Counted from the first letter of the stretch, positions 33,603 through 41,737 are shown. The stretch: DNA of 64,000 bases from Nocardioides bizhenqiangii (GCF_034661235.1 NZ_CP141059.1:2231501-2295500), one strand, 5' to 3'. The notes: generated from the sequence alone by a model not told the origin. A program made the numbers and translations.

Positions 33603-34526
33603 TCAGGGGGTGGAAGCGGGCGCGGGTGCGAGCTTGCGCTGCAGGAAGTGGACGGCGTGGGCCACTGCCGGCCGGTGCCAGTCCTTGCCCGGCCACACGT
33701 CGAAGTGGTCGCAGGGGTAGTGGCGCACCTCGGCGCGGGCGGCAAAGGCGACCTTCGCCGCCGCCTGCGGCGGTGCGCTGCGGTCGAGGTCGGCGATCTG
33801 GACGAGCACGGGGCAGCGGACCTGGCGCGCATTCCTGCCCACCCGGGCCTTCCCGAGCTCCATTACGACACTGGCGTCGACCTCGTTGCGCCAGGTCGGA
33901 CCGGCGATCGAGAGGTAGTCCTCGAGCGCGCCGGGCAGCGTGAACGCTCCTCGCTCGCCGGGACGCGCGACCACCGGGATCATCACCGGGTCGGCGCCCA
34001 CCGCCGCCGACACCCGGCTCCGTAGGCCGGTGCCGGTCGAGCGGAGCAGCTGCGACGGTGGATGGTGCTGGAGCGCGTGCCGGGCCGCGGCGAACCCGTC
34101 GACGAGCGGGGTCATGGCCACGACGGCGGCCACGTCGGCACGGAGCGCGGCGGCCTCGAGCACGTGCCCGCCCGCCATCGACACACCCCATAGCGCCAGC
34201 CGTGCCGGGTCGGCGCGCGGCAGGTGAGCGGCGGCGTCGAGGGCCGCGAGGTAGTCCTCGACCTGTGCCCGGACCGAGACCACCTGGCGCGGCCGGCCCT
34301 CGCTGGCCCCGAACCCGCGGTAGTCGAAGGCGAGGACGTCGATCCCCGCGGCCGCGAACGCCTCGGCGAACGGCGCGAGACCGGAGTCCTTGGTGCCCGC
34401 CATGCCATGGGCCATCACGACCACCGGGCGGCCCGCGTGCGTCGTCAGGCCGTCGTGCTCGGCGGCGAAGTGCCAGGCCTCGCAGGTGACTCCGCCTGAC
34501 GTGAAGGTCAGGGTGTCCGGTCTCAT
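33603..34526 (-). CDS. Alpha/beta hydrolase
   Basis: 307 aa. Oxyanion-region VVVMAHGMAGTKDSGL, nucleophile elbow LWGVSMAGGH (GxSxG with Ser), acidic residue in QIADLDRSAPP and His in PCDHFDVW. The LAFDYRGFGASEG segment places it with dienelactone-hydrolase/YcjY-like esterases. No signal peptide. ATGA overlap with the TetR gene upstream. It may open the ester or lactone formed by the monooxygenase. Confidence 0.88.
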   Translation of the reverse strand: MRPDTLTFTSGGVTCEAWHFAAEHDGLTTHAGRPVVVMAHGMAGTKDSGLAPFAEAFAAAGIDVLAFDYRGFGASEGRPRQVVSVRAQVEDYLAALDAAAHLPRADPARLALWGVSMAGGHVLEAAALRADVAAVVAMTPLVDGFAAARHALQHHPPSQLLRSTGTGLRSRVSAAVGADPVMIPVVARPGERGAFTLPGALEDYLSIAGPTWRNEVDASVVMELGKARVGRNARQVRCPVLVQIADLDRSAPPQAAAKVAFAARAEVRHYPCDHFDVWPGKDWHRPAVAHAVHFLQRKLAPAPASTP

Positions 34527-35176
34527 GCCGTGCTCTCCCTGCGCTCGACGCCGGCGCCGTAGATGGTGCGCAGCCAGATGAACGCGAGGGCGTCGATGTG
34601 CTGCTCGCGCGGCGGTCCGGAGCCCAAGGAGTGCCGCTCGAGGGCGTGGTCGTTGAGGTCGAGGAGCACCGCAGCGACAGAGGCGGCGTCCGGGCCCTCC
34701 GACGCCCGGCCTGCCGCGCGCTCGGTCTCGATCATCCCGGCGATCACACCGGCGAAGTCGGCGCGACCGGCGTCCCACATCTTCCGGACCGTGGCGCTCG
34801 ACGAACGCGCCTCGAGCAGTGCCCGGTAGGTGTGCGGGCTGGTGTCGACGGAGTCGAAGAGCATGGTGATCGCGGTGCGGATCCGCTCCGCAGAGTCGCC
34901 CTCCGCCTTGACCAGCAGCTCGTTGGCATCGCCCGCGGCGTCGTACAGGTCCTGCATCAGCGCCATGACCGCGAGCGCCTTGCTCTCGAAGTAGAAGTAG
35001 AACGCCGAGCGGGTCACCCCGGCCCGCCTCGAGATCTCGGCGACGTTGATCTCCTCGAGCGACCGCTCGCGGAGCAGCTCGTCGAAGGCCTGCAGCAACG
35101 CCTCGCGCCGGGCGTCGCCGCGGTTGGGGTTGCGCCGGTCGACCAGCCGGTCCCAGGCCCCGGCGGCGCTGCTCAT
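34523..35176 (-). CDS. TetR-family regulator of the monooxygenase operon
   Basis: 217 aa. The N-terminal HTH reads INVAEISRRAGVTRSAFYFYFESK (in parts), classical TetR. The C-terminal ligand domain resembles the EthR-like TetR_C group (MWDAGRADFAGVIAGMIETE). It lies inside the operon, overlapping the monooxygenase stop and the hydrolase start, so it is likely an autorepressor acting on the palindromes upstream of the monooxygenase, as EthR does for ethA in M. tuberculosis. Confidence 0.9.
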   Translation of the reverse strand: MSSAAGAWDRLVDRRNPNRGDARREALLQAFDELLRERSLEEINVAEISRRAGVTRSAFYFYFESKALAVMALMQDLYDAAGDANELLVKAEGDSAERIRTAITMLFDSVDTSPHTYRALLEARSSSATVRKMWDAGRADFAGVIAGMIETERAAGRASEGPDAASVAAVLLDLNDHALERHSLGSGPPREQHIDALAFIWLRTIYGAGVERRESTA

Positions 35177-36498
35177 CGGCGGCCCGCCAGGATCCGCCTG
35201 CGCCCCGCCGGTATCTCCCGCGCCCGGATGTCGTGCTCGTAGATGAAGTAATCGACCTGCTGGGTGTGCCGCGGGGTCTTCAGCACGTGGCCGATGTACT
35301 TCGCCTCGTCCTCCTTGATGACCCGCTCCATCTCGGCAACGTCGGGCAGCGCGTAGGCCCCCACGAGGTGGGCGGCGAGGAGCCGGGCCTGCGACTCGAC
35401 GAACGGGAACAGCGTCGGCGTCGCCTGCGCAAAACCGACGAAGGTGAGGTCGTCGATGCCGGGCTTGTACATCCGCTTGTAGAGCGGCAGGTGGTTGTCC
35501 GGCGCGCTGATGAAATCGGGGTCGAAGAACGGGAAGGTGATGTTGTAGCCGGTCGCCCACACGATGATGTCGAAGTCGTCGCTGGTGCCGTCCTCGAAGT
35601 GCACCGTGGAGCCGTCGAGCCTTGTGACGTTGGGCTTCGGCACGACGTCGCCCGAGCCGAGCCGCAGCGGCAGCTCGACCGACTGCGTGGGATGAGCCTC
35701 GAAGAACTTGTGGTTGGGGGTGGGCAGTCCGTAGAGCGTGCCGTTGGAGCCGTTCATCGGCTGGGCCATCTGCATGATCTTGCGCTGCCAGGAGAGCGGG
35801 AGGTACGGCGTGGTGCGGTACATCGTGTCCGCCGGCCGCCCGTAGACGTACTTCGGCACGATCCAGGCGCCGGAGCGGGTCGAGAGGGTCACCTCGGTCT
35901 GCAGGGCCTTCGACGACAGCTCGACCGCGATGTCGGCAGCGCTGTTGCCGAGCCCGACGACGAGGATCCGGGCTCCGAAGAAGTCGAACGGCGTCCGGGG
36001 GTCGATGTAGTGGTGGGAGTGCAGCGTGCGCCCGGTGAACTCGCCCGGGAAGTCGGGATAGCGCGGGTCCCAGTGGTGGCCGTTGGCGACGACGAGGTGG
36101 TCGAACCGTCGTACGGCGCCCGCCTGGTCGGTGATCTCCCAGCCACCTCCGTCGAGGCGACGGGCGTGCTGGACGCCGTTCTGGAACTCGATGTTGCGGT
36201 TGAGGTCGAACGCCTCGGCGTACGACTCGAGGTAGTCCTTGATCTGCGTGTGGTGCGGGAAGTCCGGGTAGTCCTCGGGCATCGGGAAGTCGCGGAAGGA
36301 CAGCCGGTCCTTCGACGTGTCGATGTGCAACGAGCGGTAGGCGCTGCTGTGCCCGTTCGGGTTGCCGAACGCCCAGTTGCCACCGATCCGGTCCGATGCC
36401 TCGAAGCAGGTGTAGGCGATGCCGTAGTCGGTGAGCATCTTCCCGCTGGTGAGGCCGCTGATGCCGGCGCCGATGACAGCGGTGGTGGGACCGGACAT
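35173..36498 (-). CDS. Flavin-containing monooxygenase (class B)
   Basis: 441 aa. FAD motif VIGAGISGL at residues ~8-16, NADPH motif VVGLGNSAADIA at ~180-191, and the fingerprint FxGxxxHxxxY (FTGRTLHSHHY, ~154-164), where Tyr at the end is the FMO form rather than the Trp/Asp typical of Baeyer-Villiger enzymes. It would hydroxylate or insert oxygen into an unknown substrate. First gene of a coupled operon with TetR, esterase and acyl-CoA ligase. A strong promoter/operator precedes it with 7 nt between -10 and ATG. Confidence 0.92.
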   Translation of the reverse strand: MSGPTTAVIGAGISGLTSGKMLTDYGIAYTCFEASDRIGGNWAFGNPNGHSSAYRSLHIDTSKDRLSFRDFPMPEDYPDFPHHTQIKDYLESYAEAFDLNRNIEFQNGVQHARRLDGGGWEITDQAGAVRRFDHLVVANGHHWDPRYPDFPGEFTGRTLHSHHYIDPRTPFDFFGARILVVGLGNSAADIAVELSSKALQTEVTLSTRSGAWIVPKYVYGRPADTMYRTTPYLPLSWQRKIMQMAQPMNGSNGTLYGLPTPNHKFFEAHPTQSVELPLRLGSGDVVPKPNVTRLDGSTVHFEDGTSDDFDIIVWATGYNITFPFFDPDFISAPDNHLPLYKRMYKPGIDDLTFVGFAQATPTLFPFVESQARLLAAHLVGAYALPDVAEMERVIKEDEAKYIGHVLKTPRHTQQVDYFIYEHDIRAREIPAGRRRILAGRR

Positions 36499-36505
36499 GT
36501 GCTGG

Positions 36506-36554
36506 ACCGTACGGTCGGACTTGACACGTGTCAACGAAACCTGACAGATGTCTA
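36506..36554 (-). promoter_or_regulatory. Monooxygenase promoter with paired TetR-type operator
   Basis: On the minus strand: -35 TTGACA (36529-36534), 17-bp spacer, -10 TACGGT (36506-36511), then 7 nt to the ATG. The -35 lies inside a perfect 14-bp palindrome TTGACACGTGTCAA (36521-36534). A second, near-identical dyad TGACA-GA-TGTCT (36542-36553) is centred 20 bp away. Two helically phased copies of TGACANNTGTCA suggest cooperative binding of two repressor dimers, most simply the TetR protein of this operon. Confidence 0.8.
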
Positions 36555-37250
36555 GCCAGGCGGCGGCTCCCACACCGCGGCGTCGTGCGCGAAGACGACG
36601 CGCCTCGGGTCGAAGGCGAGCAGCCGCTCGACCCAAGCCGGAGCGGTCGGCAGCGGCTCGGAGTGGCCGAGCGCGCGGGCCTGCGCAGCCAGGACGTCGG
36701 CGGTCCAGGCCGATGCGGTGTCGTGCGACTGACCTGCGAGGACGACCGAGCCGTCCTCGCACTCGACGACGAGCGACTGGTGCCCGTCCACGTGCCCGGG
36801 GGTCGGGATCACGTGCAGACCGGGTAGGACCTCGGTCTCGCCGCCGAGCTCCTGGTAGTTGCTGCCCGGGTGGTCGATCAGGCGGTCGATCGTGTAGTCG
36901 CCAGCGCGGGCCGTCGCCAGCTCCGCACCCTGGGCGAGGATCGGCGTGTGGCCCAGGAGCGGGTTGCCGCCGCAGTGGTCGAAGTGGAGGTGGCAGTTCG
37001 CGACCAGCGCCAGGTCGGCGAGGTCGACGCCCGCGGTGGACAGCGCGTGGGGGAGTGCGACACGCTGCGGGCGGTACCAGGCGTCGGTCTCCTCGTCGCC
37101 CTCGCCGATCCCCGTGTCGAGCAGCACGAGGCCGTGCTCGTGGTGGACGAGGTACCCGTAGACCGCCTCGATCCTGGGTCCGGCTCCGGTCTCCTCGGGT
37201 GGCCGGACGAACGTCCCCAGCGTGATCCGACGTACGTCGTCGATGCGCAC
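36552..37250 (-). CDS. MBL-fold metallohydrolase (lactonase-like)
   Basis: 232 aa. The metal-binding HxHxDH motif is CHLHFDHCGG (~residue 87), the next His is in PTPGHVDGHQSL, then the Asp/His region GQSHDT and a late FAHD. This pattern and length are close to AHL-lactonase-like members, but the substrate is unproven. GTG start overlapping the stop of the small acidic gene by 1 bp, so translation is coupled. Its 3' end runs 3 bp into the second operator of the next operon. Confidence 0.86.
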   Translation of the reverse strand: MRIDDVRRITLGTFVRPPEETGAGPRIEAVYGYLVHHEHGLVLLDTGIGEGDEETDAWYRPQRVALPHALSTAGVDLADLALVANCHLHFDHCGGNPLLGHTPILAQGAELATARAGDYTIDRLIDHPGSNYQELGGETEVLPGLHVIPTPGHVDGHQSLVVECEDGSVVLAGQSHDTASAWTADVLAAQARALGHSEPLPTAPAWVERLLAFDPRRVVFAHDAAVWEPPPG

Positions 37251-37501
37251 TACGCCGGTTCGCTCTCCGCTTCCTTCTCGTCGCCGCCCTTGGTGGCCTC
37301 GGTCTCGGTGTCCTCGGACTCCTTCGTCTCCTCGGGCGCATCGTTGGTCTCGGGGTTCCGCATCGGGTCGAGGTCGCGCGGTATCCGCGAGGTCGGCCCG
37401 TCGCCACCGACCCCGGGCACTGCGTGCGGCCCGCCCGGAGACGGGTCCGGCGGTTCGGCCTTCGGCTCCGGACGTCTGATCGGCTTCGAGCTGTGGTTCA
37501 T
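37250..37501 (-). CDS. Small disordered acidic protein
   Basis: 83 aa, starting MNHSSKPIRRPEPKAEPP. The second half is almost only Glu, Asp, Thr, Ser, Ala and Lys (ETKESEDTETEATKGGDEKE), so disordered. AGGGAGAA precedes the ATG. It overlaps the phosphotransferase stop (ATGA) and the MBL start (TAGTG), which makes it a real middle gene of a three-gene unit. I do not recognise it. Confidence 0.7.
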   Translation of the reverse strand: MNHSSKPIRRPEPKAEPPDPSPGGPHAVPGVGGDGPTSRIPRDLDPMRNPETNDAPEETKESEDTETEATKGGDEKEAESEPA

Positions 37502-38520
37502 GTCGTTCTCCCTCTTCTCGCCCGCTCGGGCTCCGGAAGGGAGGTATCCCGCGGAGTCCGGTTCATCCGGGCACTGGCGCGCTGGCTTGCTGCGCCCTCA
37601 GGCCCGGGAGAGCACCGCGTGGAGAGCACCGCGTGGACGACCGGACGCGCACGGTCGACGTGCGTGACGAGGCTCCCCATCAACCGGTTCCGAGAGGCGA
37701 TCAGGCCCGTCGGCCCGAGGCGGTAGAGCAGCGCCCTGATGAGGAGCTGGTCCCAGTCGTCGCCGGTCTGCCAATCGTCGAGGGCTGACAGAGGTGCGCC
37801 GGCGAAGGTCACGGCATCGGTGACCGCGATGGCATTGGCCATGCCGGCCGGACGGAAGTACGGCGGCCAGTCGATGACCGCGAGAGGCCGGTCGGCCGCC
37901 GCCAGCACGTTGGGTCGGATGTCGCCGTGGATCGGCTGCTCCGGGGCGGTCACCGGGCGCCTCGCGGCGAGCAGGTCCTCGATCAGCTCGAGGGTCTCCG
38001 GATCCGACGGGGGGTCGGCCGACTCCCACGCGAACCGGTCGCCGTACGCCCACGGGTCGTTGCGGTCGTCCATGAACGACGGCCGCGGCAGGTCCCGCAG
38101 GCATTCGTGGAAGGCGTCACTGGCCTCCTTCACCCGGTCCAGCTCACTGGTGAGGTCCAGGTCTCGGCCCGGCACGAAGACATGCGCGCCCCAGCCGTCG
38201 ACCGACCAGTCGTCGAGCATGCCTCGCGGCGCCACCGGCTCCGGGACGCGCACGTCGGCGCTGGCCCAGGCTGCGAACACCGCGCAGACCCAGTTGTGCT
38301 CCGGCACGCAACCCACCGGCTTGAGGACGAGCCGTCCGTCGGTCCAGTTGAACCCGGCCCCGCCCGGGAACCGCCGCAGCTCCCGCACGTCGACGCCGAA
38401 CGCGGTGACAGCGCCTGCCGTCGGCCCTTGCCGGCGCCTGGCCAGGTCGGCGTCGTCGAACAGGCGGACCGAGTCGGGCGATCGGAGGGTGGCAGTGCTG
38501 CTCGATTGCTCGTCGGACAT
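37498..38520 (-). CDS. Aminoglycoside/choline phosphotransferase-like kinase
   Basis: 340 aa. Brenner-type catalytic motif PIHGDIRPNVLAA (~residue 215) with the metal-binding Asp in AVIDWPPYF. The N-lobe is divergent (RLVLKPVGCVPEHNWV carries the likely ATP Lys). The region is common in Actinobacteria for small-molecule kinases; resistance is not implied. The tail of ~40 residues is Arg/Pro-rich. The start is supported by TACGGT 6 nt upstream. First gene of the unit with the small acidic protein and MBL hydrolase. Confidence 0.8.
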   Translation of the reverse strand: MSDEQSSSTATLRSPDSVRLFDDADLARRRQGPTAGAVTAFGVDVRELRRFPGGAGFNWTDGRLVLKPVGCVPEHNWVCAVFAAWASADVRVPEPVAPRGMLDDWSVDGWGAHVFVPGRDLDLTSELDRVKEASDAFHECLRDLPRPSFMDDRNDPWAYGDRFAWESADPPSDPETLELIEDLLAARRPVTAPEQPIHGDIRPNVLAAADRPLAVIDWPPYFRPAGMANAIAVTDAVTFAGAPLSALDDWQTGDDWDQLLIRALLYRLGPTGLIASRNRLMGSLVTHVDRARPVVHAVLSTRCSPGPEGAASQRASARMNRTPRDTSLPEPERARRGRTT

Positions 38521-38526
38521 CCGGCA

Positions 38527-38532
38527 ACCGTA
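38527..38532 (-). promoter_or_regulatory. -10 hexamer of the phosphotransferase gene
   Basis: TACGGT on the minus strand with 6 nt to the ATG; the same hexamer as the monooxygenase promoter. Confidence 0.5.
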
Positions 38533-38656
38533 GGCGAACGTCGTCAGATGACGTCGTACGTGAGGTGCGTCGCTGTCGAGGTGGTGCTGATGCAAGGCCG
38601 CACAGCCCGCGCTGTTGTACACCGACCGGGACGTGGTCGTTGGAACGAGTGCGGGG

Positions 38657-38809
38657 TCAGGAGGGATCCGTCGGCGGCTGGACCTCCGGCTCGGTGGGCG
38701 GCACCCCGGGATCCTCGCCCGGCTCGGGCTGGGTCGTCGAGATCGGACTCGGGTCGCCGCTCGGCACGACCTCGGGGTCGGGATCCGGTTCGGACGGCGT
38801 CGTGGTCAT
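38657..38809 (-). CDS. Possible small proline-rich protein
   Basis: 50 codons from ATG: MTTTPSEPDPDPEVVPSGDP and onward, ending PPTDPS. Nearly all Pro, Glu, Asp, Thr and Ser. Such short acidic Pro-rich proteins occur in Nocardioidaceae, but there is no ribosome site and composition alone does not prove coding. The remaining sequence between 38533 and 38985 shows nothing else I can support. Confidence 0.4.
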   Translation of the reverse strand: MTTTPSEPDPDPEVVPSGDPSPISTTQPEPGEDPGVPPTEPEVQPPTDPS

Positions 38810-38985
38810 GCGAGGTCGGTACCCGAGGGGCCGGGCCGCACACCGTGGTCGCCCGAGAGCCCGAACGCTCGGCCTCCGACGCGCGCGGAGACCGGTGCCG
38901 CCAGCACGGAGGGCGGCAGTGACGACGGCACAGCCAGCATGGCTGAGGACCCGACCAGGCCGTCCGCGATCGTCGAGCAGGTGTA

Positions 38986-39567
38986 TCACTGCGCGGTCGG
39001 CAGGGTCGGCAGGGTCGGCAGGGTCGGGTGGTCGGTGGGGTAGATGCCGATGGCGAACCCGTACATGGTTTCGCCGGACCTGGGCATCCGGTCGAACTCA
39101 TCAACCAGCTTGGCCATCCGGTCCCAGAACTGAGAGGCCTGATCTTCCGAGATGCGCGCATGCCGGATGAAGCCCCAGAGCTTTCCCTGAGCGAACGCCT
39201 CCACGGACTCGCGTGCTGCAACCTCGAAGTCGTTGAAGTCGCCCGGAATCTCCTCGCCAGCGGGTGATGGCTCGGCTGCCACGTGGAACATGCGCGCGGT
39301 GCGTCCGTAGAAGCGCTCCTCGATCGCCCGCACCTTCCGCGTGCGCACCACCTGGAGCAGGCCGTTCCGGGTGAGCACGTCCACGTGGTGCGCGACCGTG
39401 CTCTTGGGGCGCCCGATTGCGGCCGCGAGCTCGGTAACGGTCGCGGCCCGCTCGTGGAGGAGCTGCAGGATCGTCGTACGGAGCGGGTGACCGATGGCCT
39501 TCACCTGGTCGGCGGCGGTGAGCGCCATTCGATCAGCGAGCTCGTAGTCCGGGGGGTTGTCGGCCAC
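38986..39567 (-). CDS. ArsR-like helix-turn-helix regulator
   Basis: 193 aa. A winged helix near the N-terminus: VKAIGHPLRTTILQLLHERA, TVTELAAAIGRPKSTVAHHV and NGLLQVVRTRKVRAIEERFY, the ArsR order. The C-terminal ~110 residues are a family-specific domain and end in a PTL repeat. No metal-binding Cys pair. GTG start set by TAGTCT 8 nt upstream. It is divergent from a small hydrolase gene and likely regulates it and itself. Confidence 0.87.
   Translation of the reverse strand: MADNPPDYELADRMALTAADQVKAIGHPLRTTILQLLHERAATVTELAAAIGRPKSTVAHHVDVLTRNGLLQVVRTRKVRAIEERFYGRTARMFHVAAEPSPAGEEIPGDFNDFEVAARESVEAFAQGKLWGFIRHARISEDQASQFWDRMAKLVDEFDRMPRSGETMYGFAIGIYPTDHPTLPTLPTLPTAQ
38995..39028 (+). repeat. 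9-bp tandem repeat at the 3' end of the ArsR-like gene
   Basis: The unit GGGTCGGCA occurs about three and a half times in tandem. On the minus strand it encodes the Pro-Thr-Leu repeats just before the stop. Such a tract can gain or lose whole codons by slippage without a frameshift. Confidence 0.75.
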
Positions 39568-39575
39568 AGCGGACC

Positions 39576-39581
39576 AGACTA
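39576..39581 (-). promoter_or_regulatory. -10 hexamer of the ArsR-like gene
   Basis: TAGTCT on the minus strand, 8 nt before the GTG. Just beyond it two CGAAC copies about 17 bp apart lie between the divergent starts and could be an operator. Confidence 0.5.
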
Positions 39582-39634
39582 ACATCATCGAACGATCCAA
39601 AAGATTCGAACATTGAGCGAAGGAAGCCGCCGAG

Positions 39635-40204
39635 ATGACCGAAGTGTTGATGTATCACCACATCCAGGGACTTACCGACGGAGTTCAGGCCTTCGCCGAC
39701 GACCTGCGACAGGCCGAGCACACCGTGCACACTCCCGACCTCTTCGACGGCCGCACGTTCGGCAGCATCGAGGAGGGTTTCGGATACGCGCGCCAGGTGG
39801 GGTTCGACGCGATCCGGGAGCGCGGCATCGCCGCGGCCGACGAGTTCGGGCCCGACCTCGTTTACGCTGGATTCTCCTTCGGCGTGACCATCGCCCAGCG
39901 GCTTGCGCAGACCCGGCCGGGTGCGCGCGGGGCACTGCTCATGTACTCCTGCATCCCGGTCGCAGAGTTCGGCGAGGCATGGCCGGCGGGGGTGCCGGTG
40001 CAGATCCACGGCAAGGAGGGGGACGAGTTCTTCGACGAAGACCTGCCGGCCGCACGCGAACTCGCCGGAGCAACGGCGGCCGCCGAGCTGTTCGTCTATC
40101 CCGGCGACCAGCACCTCTTCGCTGACTCCTCGCTCGACGCGTACGACCCGCAGGCGTCCTCGCTGCTTATGGAGCGGGTGCAGACGTTCCTCGCCTCCGT
40201 CTGA
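39635..40204 (+). CDS. Dienelactone hydrolase family protein
   Basis: 189 aa. The short alpha/beta hydrolase fold of the DLH group: HTPDLFDGRTF, nucleophile elbow YAGFSFGVTIA (Ser where classical dienelactone hydrolase has Cys), Asp in GKEGDEFFDE and His in PGDQHLFAD. GAAGGAAG lies upstream of the ATG. Substrate unknown. Divergent from the ArsR-like regulator. Confidence 0.87.
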   Translation: MTEVLMYHHIQGLTDGVQAFADDLRQAEHTVHTPDLFDGRTFGSIEEGFGYARQVGFDAIRERGIAAADEFGPDLVYAGFSFGVTIAQRLAQTRPGARGALLMYSCIPVAEFGEAWPAGVPVQIHGKEGDEFFDEDLPAARELAGATAAAELFVYPGDQHLFADSSLDAYDPQASSLLMERVQTFLASV

Positions 40205-40363
40205 CCGGCGCAACCCGACGCGCTGGCGCACGCCACGTCCTCATCCGGGAAGAGGAGCGCACGCAGGGCGGCAGGAGACGGCCAGAGCGACGATGTGTCC
40301 ATGTATCCCTGGTCAATGTGCTCGGAACTCATTCACAAGAATGTCCTAGAGGGTCCGAGGATC

Positions 40364-40392
40364 TTGCTGTTCGAACAGATGTTCGATAGAAT
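40364..40392 (+). promoter_or_regulatory. SOS promoter of the DUF222-HNH/dnaE2 unit with LexA box
   Basis: A perfect LexA palindrome TCGAAC-AGAT-GTTCGA (40371-40386) almost fills the 17-bp spacer between TTGCTG (-35, 40364-40369) and TAGAAT (-10, 40387-40392). Only 5 nt separate the -10 from the ATG, so the mRNA would be leaderless. It repeats the geometry of the imuA' promoter. Confidence 0.93.
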
Positions 40393-40397
40393 CAGGC

Positions 40398-41729
40398 ATG
40401 GCCCATCACCACCCGCTCCCAGCGGCACAGACAGCCGACCTGGCTGCCGCGCTGCAGGGTGGTGAGCTGCCGGACGACCCCTCCAGGCTGATCGACCTGA
40501 TCGGCGAGCTGGAGAGGTTGAAGTCGCTGGCGTGCGCGGTGCAAGCCGAAGCGGCGGTGGCGTACGACGCTGCTCGTCGCAGCGCCGAGTCCGCGCAGGG
40601 TGTCCCGTTGCGCCGGCAGGGCAGGGGAGTGGCGGCCGAGATCGCAATCGCCCGCCGTGAGTCGCCGCATCGCGGTCAGACGCTGCTCGGCCTGGCCAAG
40701 ATCCTCCATGCTGAGATGCCGCACACGCGGGAGCGGCTGGCCGACGGGACGCTGAGCGAGTTCCGCGCGATCCTGCTGGTGCGCGAGACCGCCTGCCTGA
40801 CGGCGGAGCACCGGACATTCGTCGACGAGGAGCTCTGCGCCGACCCGGCCGCTCTCGAGGGCGTCGGCACCCGTGAGCTGGTGGCGCGCGCGAAGCGGGC
40901 TGCCTACGAGATCGACCCGGCGTCCGTCGTACGACGTGCCCGCAACGCCGAGTCCGACCGCAACGTGACGGTGCGGCCGGCGCCGGACACGATGACCTAC
41001 CTGACCGGCCTGCTTCCCGTCGCCCGAGGCGTTGCTGTGCACGCAGCACTCGGCCGTGACGCGGATGCACTCCGGGCCCAGGGCGATCCCCGCGGTCGCG
41101 GACAGCTGATGGCCGACCTGCTCGTGGCGAGGGTGACCGGTGCCGAACTGGTGGATGACGCGCCGACGCCGGTGCCGGTGCTGGTCAACCTGACGATGTC
41201 GGACTCGACGCTGCTCGGTGGGCACGCACCTGGACAGGTCGGAGCGGACGGGGTGGCACCTGAGATCCTGCCGGCCGAGATCGCCAGGCTCCTCCTGACG
41301 CGGACGCTGAACGCGGAGGTCGGTGCCTGGATCCGCCAGCTCTACGTCGATCACACCGGCCGACTGCTCGGGATGACCAGCAAGCAGCGCTTCTTCGCCG
41401 ACGGGCTTGCCGACTTCCTCGGTCAGCGGGACCTCGGGATCTGCCGCACCCCGTTCTGCGACGCGCCGATCCGACACCGCGACCACGTCACCGCCGTCGA
41501 CCACGGCGGAGCGACCACTGCTGACAACGGGCAGGGGATGTGCGAGGCGTGCAACCACGCCAAGGAAGCGCCGGGGTGGCGCCAGACCACTGTCGACGGC
41601 CTCCGACATTCAGTGGAGACGATCACGCCCAGCGGCCACCGCTACCGAAGTACGGCGCCGCCACCAGTCGGCTGGCGTGAACCTCGCTGGGTCAAGGAAA
41701 GCCCCGGCGTCTACACCCTCGTCGCCTGA
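40398..41729 (+). CDS. DUF222 / HNH endonuclease domain protein (13E12 type)
   Basis: 443 aa. The N-terminal ~300 residues are the helical DUF222 domain (LIDLIGELERLKSLACAVQA, LPVARGVAVHAAL). The C-terminal HNH nuclease has ICRTPFCDAPIRHRDHV with the catalytic His, then DNGQGMCEACNHAKEAPGW with the Asn and His and the zinc Cys pair. This is the 13E12 repeat family of mycobacteria, several of which carry SOS boxes. Its biological role is unknown. dnaE2 follows after 8 bp, presumably on the same transcript. Confidence 0.9.
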   Translation: MAHHHPLPAAQTADLAAALQGGELPDDPSRLIDLIGELERLKSLACAVQAEAAVAYDAARRSAESAQGVPLRRQGRGVAAEIAIARRESPHRGQTLLGLAKILHAEMPHTRERLADGTLSEFRAILLVRETACLTAEHRTFVDEELCADPAALEGVGTRELVARAKRAAYEIDPASVVRRARNAESDRNVTVRPAPDTMTYLTGLLPVARGVAVHAALGRDADALRAQGDPRGRGQLMADLLVARVTGAELVDDAPTPVPVLVNLTMSDSTLLGGHAPGQVGADGVAPEILPAEIARLLLTRTLNAEVGAWIRQLYVDHTGRLLGMTSKQRFFADGLADFLGQRDLGICRTPFCDAPIRHRDHVTAVDHGGATTADNGQGMCEACNHAKEAPGWRQTTVDGLRHSVETITPSGHRYRSTAPPPVGWREPRWVKESPGVYTLVA

Positions 41730-41737
41730 CCACTGTC

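Noticed and set aside
37498..38520. Antibiotic-resistance gene reading of the phosphotransferase
   Set aside because: Only the generic kinase motif supports it; the family includes many non-resistance small-molecule kinases.
38615..39043. Plus-strand open frame between the phosphotransferase and ArsR-like genes
   Set aside because: Low-complexity Arg/Gly-rich translation, runs antisense into the regulator gene, and has no start signal.
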